Source of the DNA: Pigmentiphaga aceris
Lineage (GTDB): Bacteria; Pseudomonadota; Gammaproteobacteria; Burkholderiales; Burkholderiaceae_B
DNA: 64,000 nucleotides
Reading direction: 5' to 3'
NCBI RefSeq assembly: GCF_008119665.1
Contig: NZ_CP043046.1
Location: forward strand, 4,278,001-4,342,000
Below the pieces are notes generated by a model. That model was not told the origin of the DNA, ran no database searches, and worked only from the letters and a program-made list of their open reading frames with translations. Made by a program: the position numbers and the translations under genes. Of the stretch, positions 46,001 through 54,218 are shown one piece after another (positions within the stretch are counted from its first letter, which is position 1; the number at the start of each line of letters is the position of its first letter).

Positions 46001-49000
46001 GATGCGATTCAAGTCCGCCTGAACAAACCAGGGCAACCCGCTGATGTGCGAAGTCGACTGGAAGCCGATCATCGAACCAGCACACAAGCCCTGTCGGACG
46101 CACGGATCGTCGATGCCGAATGCCAGGCAAGACTGGTCACGAGCCAGGCGGCACTGACCGAACTGAATGACGAACTTGCAGCCGAACGCGCACCGTATGC
46201 CGAGATTCTGACCATGCGCGAAAACATGCGCGACGGGCTTCAGACCAGGCTGGATACGCAGATTCAAAGCCTGCGCTGGATGAGCCCCAGCACACTGGAA
46301 CGCAGCGTGCGTCCGCAAGACCGCATCACCACCGTCGATGGCCTGCGCAGCTTTCTTGCCAATCCCGACAACCAGAGCGCCGTCACTGCGCTGGACACCT
46401 TGCACGGGCTGCCGGGTGCCAAGGAAACCAAGCTGCGGCAGATCACCGATCAGGCAACCGAAGCAGATGCGGCCCTGGCCGCCTACCGGGGTGCCCTGTC
46501 ATCTGCACCGGGCAAGCCCATCGACCCAGGCCAGCTTCAAAGCGCCGTCCGCTGTGCCGTGCTGGAAGTCGCACTCGCCTGGCCCGACGGCCCCACGCAA
46601 TTCGATCCGGCTGCGCATCGGGATGCCATTGAAGCAAAGCTGCAGGAATGGGGCCTGGACAGCGCCGTGATCCGTCCCGAGATCGACGCTGTGTTGCACC
46701 AGAACTTCGATATCGCCCAGATTGAAGAGTGGACCAAAGATGCAGAGGTGGCCTTCCGCGCACCCGCCAAGGAAACACCTGGAATAGCACGTCGCGCCTT
46801 CGATGCCGCCCGGGTTTTCGTCACCGACAGCAGCGTGCTGGACACCGGTACACGTCGCTCGCTGCTGGACAGCGTGCGCAGCATGCATGTGGGCGACAGC
46901 CTGGGCCTGTCACGCGGCCTGAGCTGGGGCTTGGACACCACCCCCACCGCCGTGGAAGCCACCGGCAACCTGACCGCACAGGTGGTGGTGGACATCAAGA
47001 GCAAGAACGCCCTGGAAGTGCGCCGCACCGAAGAAGGCGTGGAAGTGGTGTTCAAGGCCGGCATGGATGGTGGAGGCTCGCTTGCCATTGGTGCCACCTT
47101 ATACGGCGCAGCCAAGGCCACCGCCAGTGCAAGCGGGGGCCATGAATCCCTGTCGGGTGCGGGCTTCCGTTTTCCGGATACGGAATCGGCGGTCAAGTTC
47201 CTGGACACCATTCTGGACGGCAAGAAGGTGTCGCCACGCACCTGGGCAACCGCGCGTGAAACCGCGCTGGTCAGTGACCGCGCCACGCGCGTCGGAGCGT
47301 CACTCGATGGCAAGGTAACCGCCAAGCACCTGATGGCCAAAGTACCCGGCAGCGAAGTAGCCTTGAAATATCTGTCTTACGAGGGCGAGGTTGCCGGATC
47401 GAGTTTCGACTTCCTTGGCGGGGCACAGGCCAAGCTGAGCGCCTCGCGCGAATGGCGCACCACCCAGCAACAGAATGCAAGCGGCCACGTGGTTGAAAAA
47501 TCGCGCAGCACCACGGTCGAAGGCAGCGTGACCATCGGCATCTGGGCCAGCCTGCCCACCGTCCAGGATTCCGTCATCGATCACTTCGTTGACGACAACC
47601 CGGTCTATTCGGCCATCGATGACGCCGTGAACAGGAACGGCATGATGAGCGGTGCCCCACAAGCTGCATTCGGGGCAGGTGCAAAGAATTTCGGAGGGTC
47701 GGACAACCACGTCTTTGATCCCTTCAGCCCGGCATCGGCCAAGATGTTCTCGCTGAACCTGTCGGCCAAACGAACACTGGGCGAATCCACCAGCCTGGCC
47801 TTTGAGCGCGACGGCCTGCTCTCGGCAAGCGGCAACACCATGACGCGCAGCGTGGTCATTACCGGACGCGCCAGCGAACGCGATCTGGCGCTGATCCAGC
47901 CCGGTTTTTCCAGCAAGTCTTCTCGCAGCCGCGGGGACGATTCCCTGTTCAACGCAGTCAAGGAAATGCGGGCGGGCGAAACGTCGTCGAAGATGCTTGA
48001 CGAACTGCTCGCCACCGCCAAACCCGGCAGCTCGCTGTCGGTGACCTACGCGCTGAAAGAAGACGCACGCCTGATCATCAACGACATGATCAAGTCTGCC
48101 GAGCACGCAGAAAAAATCGGCGATCTTGCCCGCGCGCAGATTTTGGGCGACCTCGCGCGGTCGATGTACGAGGACGAAAAGAATTACAGCGTCGACACGA
48201 TTCAGGTATCGGCCGTGACCTCGGTGGACAACAGCACCACCCTGGCCAGCGTGGGCATCATGACGGTCGGCCGCGTGTCGGAAGGCAGCGCAGAACGCCC
48301 GACGATGATCCTGGCAATGCCCGGTGGGCCGACCGCCAAGAGCATGGCTGCTGAACGCGCACTCAGTGGTGCGACGGATGCACCGCCAGCCACCGGACCA
48401 GGGTCTGCGAGCGGCACGGCAGGCGAATTGGCAGGCGGGTCCATGTCTACCAGCGCTTTCAGTGCTTCAGATGGCGTCACGTCCTTGAGCGGCTCCGCGT
48501 CTTCGATCGAATCAGCGCCTGCAGACAGCACAGGGATGCCGGCATCCGTCAGTACCGAAGCGCCCGTCGGCGGCACCGACGCACCGCCTGTCATGCCTGC
48601 GACCGACGCGATCAGCACGGACCCCAGCAGTTCCTCTGCCGCCCCCACCACGCTGGTCAACGTCGACGCCCTGGCGGTGGAAAGTCAGGTGCAGGCCGTC
48701 CCCGAATCCGATGCCCAGATCGGGGCGGCACGAAGTCCTTGGGACCAAGCCCTGCGCGACCGATTCGACGCAGCATTGTTGCCGGCACTGGGACCAGTGC
48801 CACACGATCAATTCCACGTCGAACCGCAAGTCGCAAGCGCGTGCGCCATTCACAGCATCAACGCATTCGTTGGCGGCCCGGCTTTCGACATTCCGACGTT
48901 CACCACCTGGAGCACGGCATCGACTGCCGCGTTCATTGGCGACGACGCAGATGCACTGGCCCCGGAATCCGCCGCGAGCGGTTTCAGTCCGCACCGCGTC

Positions 49001-49441
49001 GAGCGCGCACTGAACCTGCTGGATGGCACACCCGCCACCCAGGGCAAGGACTGGAACATCGGCGTCAGCATTCTGTCGCCGCGTAGCGGTGCGGCCATGA
49101 TTACCCAGGTCACACTGCCGGCGCTTGGCGACACTGACCGTCTGATTTTCGACGTGAAGGTGGGCAGCGACGCGCGCACTGCTGCCGGCGCAGACGACAT
49201 CGATCACTTCGTCGCATTCAGAAAGGACGACCAGGGCGCCTGGTGGCTGCTGGATAGCCGCAGCAGCGAAGTCCATGCCCCCCCAGGCCAGGAAAGTAGT
49301 GGCTCGCCCTTGCGTCGCCAGATCGAACCACAAGCCTGGCTGAATGAGATAACCACCACCGCCCATCTGAAAACGGTGGCCTTGATCGGTCCGGGAATCA
49401 CCGGCCAAAGCCTGACGGATGTGCCTCGCGCCAGTACCTGA
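43007..49441 (+). CDS. Very large type III effector-like protein with C-terminal Josephin-like cysteine protease
   Basis: A 2144-residue protein. The N terminus (MPAGLNLPKPSFSTTANVYS) is Ser/Thr/Pro-rich like type III signals, with no Sec signal peptide. Residues about 100-170 are a Thr/Ser/Ala linker; about 180-1300 are mostly helical and Gln/Ala-rich; about 1320-1775 alternate in a strand-like way (LTAQVVVDIKSKNALEVRRT; SASREWRTTQQQNASGHVVE; SLNLSAKRTLGESTSLAFER). A disordered Ser/Ala/Pro linker (about 1780-1900) leads to a papain-like domain: Gln1941 and Cys1946 in QVASACAIHSINAF, His2067 in DHFVAFRKDDQGAWWLLDS, Asp2083. Gln+5 to Cys, CAxHxxN, and His+16 to Asp resemble Josephin deubiquitinases. 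One WxxxE motif occurs (W461-E465). AAGGA precedes ATG. Its chaperone is upstream. Confidence 0.78.
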   Translation: MPAGLNLPKPSFSTTANVYSPIGASGDPLSGAVKSLPGAIAGKLKGLWQSIRGTAKPERSVVDAGPGDYRLQRKGQTGYQRLNILDKAPPRPQATYASPEGARVRVVPSRAEQSAPGSAVGTSATGTSVTGISTSTSTVAPTGGSASGSVAPTTDRAALDTLIARVLTPATAPATSATAPTATRSISEAFDRLVTSSANRRTQEAEVLADIDQLVRLADAQGESLRPQPGQPRSEASKAFDMLVGKLMTVNVGASGAVLQKLAASDGSAAGMSSAAYRHAAGPQASGSGAPSAKLKLEVADRLLGHASRYDPPAHELADLSPGDRRVLKTSRLRESERDTGDTLATATKSIGDSVLALHRAGILDADVLKPLASFPPLATQTHSKQRSDQIAALPVMAELLAAAVEGNPGVINLLTAGDSRHDAVAVKLKTIDMPEGSEVRQQTVLRHTLSRAKHELAQAWTQQEKVSRITGSDQALGGFGRLGTRTGQVINPGGSDQLRVNAQLLRVLREGPSRDVAAREASARQGAGIQTDARAGKDVNLLIAQVMLLQKHVDAMEGGGTLQARKDQLVRDASALPQALQEKLGDALSASALALGERPGVIALGLSTPRHLDLLKQAFAAERDHEEALGARTRLNSADQAVSTQAQRDLTGAHGVYTGLVKDMNAVPDSAPSSAPLTSSGRLDAVIDQRAASAAQARDQLASALGCDDLSTADIRSLGTVLQGIDGVQRAEQDVRHAAEDGALGLSDKDFAEMGFSPEETAQVKQELSGQLGQPIEALFHQGLRSTADAAKVTDAVNNGINRLFVKGTSALTQGTMRDVAKAFPETAARQYIASVLALAHPVVGGAAQASSRQVFSGVFGDALSAPDRPLGRLMQRTGMQVATAQTAMTRLVGELSDLDTGAAVARKVLDQVSTPSRKFDPGSDSAKVNATRLKAAGDTLDTLDQVTASITAAQQDLAVLDGEAQGKRIPVAGQVAADTLAANTSHQEVQRLQADVDAIQVRLNKPGQPADVRSRLEADHRTSTQALSDARIVDAECQARLVTSQAALTELNDELAAERAPYAEILTMRENMRDGLQTRLDTQIQSLRWMSPSTLERSVRPQDRITTVDGLRSFLANPDNQSAVTALDTLHGLPGAKETKLRQITDQATEADAALAAYRGALSSAPGKPIDPGQLQSAVRCAVLEVALAWPDGPTQFDPAAHRDAIEAKLQEWGLDSAVIRPEIDAVLHQNFDIAQIEEWTKDAEVAFRAPAKETPGIARRAFDAARVFVTDSSVLDTGTRRSLLDSVRSMHVGDSLGLSRGLSWGLDTTPTAVEATGNLTAQVVVDIKSKNALEVRRTEEGVEVVFKAGMDGGGSLAIGATLYGAAKATASASGGHESLSGAGFRFPDTESAVKFLDTILDGKKVSPRTWATARETALVSDRATRVGASLDGKVTAKHLMAKVPGSEVALKYLSYEGEVAGSSFDFLGGAQAKLSASREWRTTQQQNASGHVVEKSRSTTVEGSVTIGIWASLPTVQDSVIDHFVDDNPVYSAIDDAVNRNGMMSGAPQAAFGAGAKNFGGSDNHVFDPFSPASAKMFSLNLSAKRTLGESTSLAFERDGLLSASGNTMTRSVVITGRASERDLALIQPGFSSKSSRSRGDDSLFNAVKEMRAGETSSKMLDELLATAKPGSSLSVTYALKEDARLIINDMIKSAEHAEKIGDLARAQILGDLARSMYEDEKNYSVDTIQVSAVTSVDNSTTLASVGIMTVGRVSEGSAERPTMILAMPGGPTAKSMAAERALSGATDAPPATGPGSASGTAGELAGGSMSTSAFSASDGVTSLSGSASSIESAPADSTGMPASVSTEAPVGGTDAPPVMPATDAISTDPSSSSAAPTTLVNVDALAVESQVQAVPESDAQIGAARSPWDQALRDRFDAALLPALGPVPHDQFHVEPQVASACAIHSINAFVGGPAFDIPTFTTWSTASTAAFIGDDADALAPESAASGFSPHRVERALNLLDGTPATQGKDWNIGVSILSPRSGAAMITQVTLPALGDTDRLIFDVKVGSDARTAAGADDIDHFVAFRKDDQGAWWLLDSRSSEVHAPPGQESSGSPLRRQIEPQAWLNEITTTAHLKTVALIGPGITGQSLTDVPRAST

Positions 49442-49537
49442 AGGGTGAGGATGGGGCTGGCGTGCGAGGTGCAAAGGGCCAGACCTGGACGCAAGACGCA
49501 AATGCGCAGCTTGATCACAGGCACCAGCCGCTGACGC

Positions 49538-50434
49538 TCAATTCCTGAGCGTCAGCGGCACTTTCACATCCTCGTCGGCCTCGATCACCAATACCCAACC
49601 CGGCTTGGTCAGCAGGTCCTTGCGCACCTTGAACACATCGGCATCGACTGCCGTCATGCCGGGGTTCAACACCGGGTTTGCGTCGTTCGTCAGTTGCGTG
49701 TCCAGGTTCGACGCTGCCGCATAGGCGGTCGACGCATTCACATCGGGATGATCATGCCGACCGTCCGGCAGATCCAGGCCCAGACTGGGCAGACGCATGG
49801 ACCCGATGGGCTGCTTCGTCAGGTTCTTGTAGCGGTACTTCACCACCACGAAGGTATGGCCATCGGGCGGCGTGATGTCGGCACCACCATTTCCCGCGAT
49901 GCGCGACTGAAGACTGGTCTCCAGAATCTGGTACGAGAACATTATGGTTGAACGCGGTGTCGGCACCGTCGCGGAAATGGCGGTGTGGGCAACTTCAGCG
50001 GGTACGTCCAAGGCCGGCGGCACCTTGACTACTACCGTGTTCGAGCGAACCGGTTCTAGTGCGATCTCGACAGTGGACCCTGCCCCCTTGCCGTCCGATT
50101 TCACGCTGCCTTCCGTGCGCGCCTGTGCATTCAGCTTGTCCAGACGCACGCTGTAGGCTTGCGACACGCACTGCGGCGTGGTGCAGCCATTGCGCACTTC
50201 GCGCAACCATGTGCGCTGCTCGGCCCGCACGGCATCGGGGCGCGGGGATGCATCCACCACCTGCCGATAAACCTTGCTCAGACGTTCGTCCAGCGCCGAC
50301 AGCGACGGGTCGGCACAGATGTGGTGTTCAACAAAAGTGCTTGCCTTGGCGCAGTCGAAGCTGGCGGCATTGGCCGTCAACGGGAAGGCAGCAGGCAGCA
50401 ACAAGGTGGCCGCGAGAAGAATCGTGGGTCTCAT
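49538..50434 (-). CDS. Exported LprI-like protein with C-terminal beta-sandwich domain
   Basis: A 298-residue secreted protein. Signal peptide residues 1-23 (ATLLLPAAFPLTANA). Residues about 25-85 are a cysteine-containing LprI/DUF1311-like domain (FDCAKASTFVEHHICADPSLSALDERLSKVYRQV; WLREVRNGC), a fold used by lysozyme inhibitors and other envelope proteins. A variable linker precedes a C-terminal domain with DUF4352-like strands (GHTFVVVKYRYKNLTKQPIG; GWVLVIEADEDVKVPLTL). It lies convergent to the effector gene. Whether it protects the envelope in a host is speculation. Confidence 0.75.
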   Translation of the reverse strand: MRPTILLAATLLLPAAFPLTANAASFDCAKASTFVEHHICADPSLSALDERLSKVYRQVVDASPRPDAVRAEQRTWLREVRNGCTTPQCVSQAYSVRLDKLNAQARTEGSVKSDGKGAGSTVEIALEPVRSNTVVVKVPPALDVPAEVAHTAISATVPTPRSTIMFSYQILETSLQSRIAGNGGADITPPDGHTFVVVKYRYKNLTKQPIGSMRLPSLGLDLPDGRHDHPDVNASTAYAAASNLDTQLTNDANPVLNPGMTAVDADVFKVRKDLLTKPGWVLVIEADEDVKVPLTLRN

Positions 50435-50753
50435 TTTGTTCCGGGTGCTTGAGCGGGGGACACAACCATATCGCGAGAATGCGGTGCCGTGGTTGCTGCC
50501 TGACGCTTGCTTACCGGAATACGGATTTCAGATACGAGAAGGCGAGAAAACCGAGCCACGGTTTTTCCGTGATTCTTCATATGGAAATAAAAAATCGAAC
50601 GTTCCATTGCGACGTGGCTCGCTCCTAGACTAGCTGCTCTTCGTTCCGACGACCGCCCGCCGCTGCCCGACGCACTTGCCCGACCCGCCATGCATTGCGG
50701 ACTCGCGTCCGGGTGCGCCCGGATCGGCCTCAAGCATTACGGTGATTGCGCAG
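50435..50753. other. Divergent intergenic region
   Basis: Upstream region of the LprI-like gene and of metN. It is more AT-rich in its left half. A small stem (CACGG-TTTTT-CCGTG, 50557-50571) is present. I could not recognise a SAM-binding riboswitch or a methionine-repressor site. Confidence 0.4.
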
Positions 50754-51761
50754 ATGAGCAGTGTGTTCCGCTTGGAAAACGTCTCGAAGACCTTCAGCAG
50801 GTCAGGCGATACCGTCCATGCACTTCGAAGCATCTCGCTCGACATTCCAGCGGGTTCTTTCTTCGGCATCGTGGGGACATCCGGGGCAGGCAAAAGCACG
50901 CTATTGCGCCTGCTCAACCTGCTGGAAAAGCCCAGCAGCGGCACCATCCATTTCCATGACCAGCCTCTGCACGAATTGAAGGGTGCAGCGGTACGCCAGT
51001 ACCTGAGCAAGGTTCCGACGATCTTTCAGCACTTCAATCTGTTCCATGCCAAGACCGTGTTGGAGAACATCGCCTTCCCGCTTGAAGTGCGCGGAATTGG
51101 CAAAACCGCACGGCTGAAAAAGGCCGCAGAACTGATTGAACTGGTTGGCCTGCAAGGCAAGGAAAACGCCTACCCCTCACAACTGTCAGGTGGACAGAAG
51201 CAGCGTGTGGGCATCGCCCGCGCGCTGGTGGCCGACGCCGAAGTCCTGCTGTGCGATGAAGCCACCAGTGCGCTGGATTCAGAGACCACCACCATCATTC
51301 TGGACCTGCTGCTGAAGCTGAAGCAGCAGTTGAACCTGACCATCATCCTGATCACCCATTCGTGGTCCGTGGTGCGCTACGCCGCCGATTCGGTCACCTT
51401 GATTCAGGACGGCAATATCATCGAAGCCGGCAGCGTACGCACGCTGCTGCACGATGCAGATTCCTACCTGGGACGCCAACTGCTGCCCGCGCCCGACCTG
51501 GGGCGCAACCCCGACGACGGCTGGGTACGCTACGACCTGATCCTGTCCGACGTGCGTGAACAAAGCACGTTCTTTTCAGAGGTCGCACGCAGCCTGGGCA
51601 TCACGGCAGCGATGGTGTCGGGTGGCGTCGAACGCCTGGGTGGGGTGGATGCGGCCCGCTTCAAGGTCGACTTCGACCTGCGGGGCAAGGCGGCATCTGC
51701 GCAAGCCGCGCTGTCGGCAGCATTGCGCGAAAAGAGCATCGTGCTTGGCAAGGTGGCATAA
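50754..51761 (+). CDS. metN: Methionine-type ABC transporter ATPase
   Basis: A 335-residue ATPase of the methionine uptake group. Walker A is GIVGTSGAGKSTLLRLL, Q-loop IFQHFNLFHAKTV, signature QLSGGQKQRVGIARAL, Walker B LLCDEATSALDSETT. The C-terminal extension (about 245-335, with FFSEVARSLGITAAMVSGGVERLGG and FKVDFDLRGKAA) is the regulatory NIL-type domain that senses intracellular methionine in MetN. The start at 50754 is preferred because the ATPase fold begins there. First of three genes, 2 bases from metI. Confidence 0.9.
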   Translation: MSSVFRLENVSKTFSRSGDTVHALRSISLDIPAGSFFGIVGTSGAGKSTLLRLLNLLEKPSSGTIHFHDQPLHELKGAAVRQYLSKVPTIFQHFNLFHAKTVLENIAFPLEVRGIGKTARLKKAAELIELVGLQGKENAYPSQLSGGQKQRVGIARALVADAEVLLCDEATSALDSETTTIILDLLLKLKQQLNLTIILITHSWSVVRYAADSVTLIQDGNIIEAGSVRTLLHDADSYLGRQLLPAPDLGRNPDDGWVRYDLILSDVREQSTFFSEVARSLGITAAMVSGGVERLGGVDAARFKVDFDLRGKAASAQAALSAALREKSIVLGKVA

Positions 51762-51763
51762 GC

Positions 51764-52429
51764 ATGCGCCGCGACTGGACGGAATACCTGCCCGACTTCT
51801 GGCAAGCCCTTGGGCAGACGCTGTACATGACCTCGCTGGCGGGTGTGCTGGTGATTCTGATCGGCATCACCATCGGGCTGGTGCTGTATTTGACCGCGCC
51901 AAATTCCTGGCGTCCGAACCCGGTGGTCTATCACGTGGTCAACACCATCGTGAACACCGGGCGGTCCATCCCCTTCATCATCCTGATCGTGATTCTGATC
52001 CCGGTCACCCGACTCATCGTCGGCACACCGCTTGGGCCGGCCGCGGCCCTGGTGCCATTGACCGTCGGCTTCACGCCCTTCTTCTCGCGGCTGATCGAAA
52101 GCAACCTGCGCGAACTCGATCAGGGTCGCATCGAAGCCGCCAAGGTGATTGGCGTGACCACCCCGCAATTCATTTTCAAGATTCTGCTGCCGGAATCACT
52201 GTCCGGCATCATCGGCTCGGCCACGATCATTCTTGTGGGCCTGGTGGAAGGCACCGCAGTGGCCGGAGCCATCGGTGCCGGTGGCGTGGGCGACTTCGCG
52301 ATGAACTTCGGCTACCAGCGCTGGTACACGGAACTGATTCTGATCGCCGTGATTGCCATGGTCGCCATCGTGCAGATCATTCAGATCACCGGTGATACGT
52401 GGGTGCGCCTGCGCAAACACAAACGCTGA
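51764..52429 (+). CDS. metI: Methionine-type ABC transporter permease
   Basis: A 221-residue permease with five hydrophobic segments, starting with YLPDFWQALGQTLYMTSLAGVLVILIGITIGLVLY, and the coupling loop LDQGRIEAAKVIGVTTPQFIFKILLPESL. Size and motifs match MetI. Genes metN, metI and the binding protein form one operon. Confidence 0.92.
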   Translation: MRRDWTEYLPDFWQALGQTLYMTSLAGVLVILIGITIGLVLYLTAPNSWRPNPVVYHVVNTIVNTGRSIPFIILIVILIPVTRLIVGTPLGPAAALVPLTVGFTPFFSRLIESNLRELDQGRIEAAKVIGVTTPQFIFKILLPESLSGIIGSATIILVGLVEGTAVAGAIGAGGVGDFAMNFGYQRWYTELILIAVIAMVAIVQIIQITGDTWVRLRKHKR

Positions 52430-52487
52430 TAAGTACGCGGGCCAAGCAAGGCCGTCCGCCCTTCCAATCCTCTTGAGGAAACCTACC

Positions 52488-53378
52488 ATGTCATTCACCT
52501 TCGGCCGCAGCACGCGGCGCAGGCTCCTGCTCGCCAGTGCGGCGGCCGCCATTGCCACGCTCACCAGCGCACCAAGCCTGGCGCAAAACAACGCAAAACC
52601 AAGCGTCCCCAACACCCCATTCCTGATCTACGCCACCCCCACGCCGCAGGGCGACGTGCTGCGTTACGTGCAGAAACTGGCCGACGAAGATGGCAGCGGC
52701 CTGAAGCTGAAAGTGATTGAAAGCAGCCAGGGCCTGGACTCGAATCAACTGGTGTTCAAAGGCGACGTGCACGCCAACTTGACCCAGCACCAGCCCTACT
52801 TCAATTCCTGGATTGCCGCGCACCCAGAAGCCAAGGACACGCTGGTTCATGCGTCTACCTTGCTGGTGAATATCTTTGGCCTGTATTCGTCCAAATACAA
52901 GTCGGTAAAAGACATCCCCGAAGGCACAAAGATCCTGGTGCCGAATGAACAGACAAACCTGCCGCGCGCCCTGTTCATTCTGCAAAACGAAGGCTTGCTC
53001 AAGCTCAGCCACACCAGCTCGGACGGATCGCCGGCAGCCGTGGCAATTGACGAAAAGAGCATCCAGGACAATCCGAAGAAGTTTCAATTCGTCCCCACCG
53101 AAACAGGTCTTCGTGCGAAGGCGCTGCCCGACGTCGCGGCCTCGTTCATCAACGGTGATATTGCACTGACGAATGGCATCGACCCGAAAAGCGCCCTGTC
53201 CCTGGAAAGTGCCGACAAGAACCCCTACGCCAACGTACTGACCACCCGCCGCGAACTGCTGACCGACCCGCGCCTGAAGCTGCTGGTGACCTACCTGAAC
53301 AGCCCGAAAGTCGCGGCCTACATCAACGACAACTACAAGGGCTTCATCGTGCCCGCGCAGCAAAGTTTGCTGCCGTAA
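52488..53378 (+). CDS. metQ: Methionine-type ABC transporter substrate-binding protein (NlpA/MetQ family)
   Basis: A 296-residue binding protein. The N-terminal signal has a twin-arginine-like start (GRSTRRRLLLASAAAA) and ends before QNNAKP; no lipobox is visible, unlike many MetQ proteins. Family features: GDVHANLTQHQPYFNSW, LYSSKYKSVKDIPEGTKILVPNEQTNLPRALFILQNEGLL, and ASFINGDIALTNGIDPKSAL. GAGGAA precedes ATG. Substrate is methionine or a relative; some members bind other thiol compounds. Confidence 0.88.
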   Translation: MSFTFGRSTRRRLLLASAAAAIATLTSAPSLAQNNAKPSVPNTPFLIYATPTPQGDVLRYVQKLADEDGSGLKLKVIESSQGLDSNQLVFKGDVHANLTQHQPYFNSWIAAHPEAKDTLVHASTLLVNIFGLYSSKYKSVKDIPEGTKILVPNEQTNLPRALFILQNEGLLKLSHTSSDGSPAAVAIDEKSIQDNPKKFQFVPTETGLRAKALPDVAASFINGDIALTNGIDPKSALSLESADKNPYANVLTTRRELLTDPRLKLLVTYLNSPKVAAYINDNYKGFIVPAQQSLLP

Positions 53379-53397
53379 GGGAGTCACGGCGACACAC

Positions 53398-53425
53398 TCA
53401 GGCCGGACAGAACTGTCCAGCCTGA
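53398..53425 (+). terminator. Long hairpin after metQ
   Basis: TCAGGC-C-GGACAG, loop AA, CTGTCC-A-GCCTGA: 12 pairs with one internal C/A mismatch, 20 bases after the metQ stop. It lacks a T-run, so it may stabilise the transcript end or be a protein-binding palindrome. Confidence 0.5.
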
Positions 53426-53549
53426 CATGACCAGCAGTGGGAAACACCGATAAGCTAGGCAGTCGTCGCCTCAACCGTCATCGTCCGGCATTTGATGATT
53501 GTGTAAGGCGAGCGCGCTTGTCACGAACAGGTTCGAGCCCACTTGCTGC

Positions 53550-53570
53550 GTGTATAGCGTAGCTATACAC
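53550..53570. promoter_or_regulatory. Operator of the higBA toxin-antitoxin genes
   Basis: GTGTATAGC, GTA, GCTATACAC: a perfect 21-base palindrome 15 bases before the toxin start. It contains a TATACA that could be the -10 element with TTGCTG 15 bases upstream. Autorepression by the antitoxin at such a site is the rule in this family. Confidence 0.75.
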
Positions 53571-53584
53571 TACACAACCCACTC

Positions 53585-53881
53585 ATGATCAAAAGTTTCA
53601 GGCACAAGGGCGTTCAAGCTTTTTTTGAGACTGGCTCTCGTGCGGGTATTCAGCCTGCACACGCAGGCCGTTTACAGATTTTGCTGACCGCTTTGAACGT
53701 GGCGCAATCGCCAGAAGACATGAATGCACCTGGCTGGAAACTGCACAAGCTTTCCGGAAAGAACCCGAAGGGCCAGCGTGTGCAGGATCATTGGGCTGTC
53801 ACCATCAACGGTAGTTGGCGGCTGATCTTTATGTTTGAAGGCCAGCATGCCACGTTGGTCGACTACATGGACTATCACTAG
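53585..53881 (+). CDS. higB: HigB-type toxin (RelE superfamily ribosome-dependent RNase)
   Basis: A 98-residue toxin. The fold and residues match Hig[23 protein letters not shown] at the N terminus, [22 protein letters not shown], the [28 protein letters not shown] catalytic-site region and the C-terminal VDYMDYH. HigB cleaves mRNA on the ribosome and slows growth when the antitoxin is degraded. As in all higBA loci the toxin gene comes first. A palindromic operator precedes it. Confidence 0.92.
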   Translation: MIKSFRHKGVQAFFETGSRAGIQPAHAGRLQILLTALNVAQSPEDMNAPGWKLHKLSGKNPKGQRVQDHWAVTINGSWRLIFMFEGQHATLVDYMDYH

Positions 53882-53891
53882 GAGCGTTGCC

Positions 53892-54176
53892 ATGCGCATG
53901 CACAATCCGGCTCATCCTGGCACAGTCCTGAGAGAGTACCTGGGTGAGCTCAGTGTCACTGAAGCTGCTGCCCGCCTTGGCGTAACCCGTGCTGCGCTGT
54001 CCCGGATACTTAATGGGTCTGCAGGCATATCGGCCGACATGGCTCTGCGACTGCGTGACGCGCTGGGCACCAGCGCAGAAATGTGGCTTGCCATGCAGGC
54101 ACAGTACGACCTGTGGCAAGCCGAGCAGAAGCCGCGGCCCAAAGTCATGGCATTCCGAGAAATGGTGAGAACCTAG
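53892..54176 (+). CDS. higA: HigA-type antitoxin with Xre-type DNA-binding domain
   Basis: A 94-residue antitoxin. [13 protein letters not shown] at the N terminus and the helix-turn-helix [35 protein letters not shown] are hallmark HigA sequences. It neutralises HigB and represses the operon at the upstream palindrome. The start at 53892, 10 bases after the toxin stop with GGAG ahead, is preferred to the longer open frame. Confidence 0.92.
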   Translation: MRMHNPAHPGTVLREYLGELSVTEAAARLGVTRAALSRILNGSAGISADMALRLRDALGTSAEMWLAMQAQYDLWQAEQKPRPKVMAFREMVRT

Positions 54177-54218
54177 ACGGTTCAAACGCCACATTCCTGG
54201 CCATGGCTTGAGCTGTGC

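Noticed and set aside
53530..53540. GGTTCGAGCCC, like the T-loop of a tRNA, before higB
   Set aside because: The flanking bases do not pair to form a T-stem and no tRNA body precedes it.
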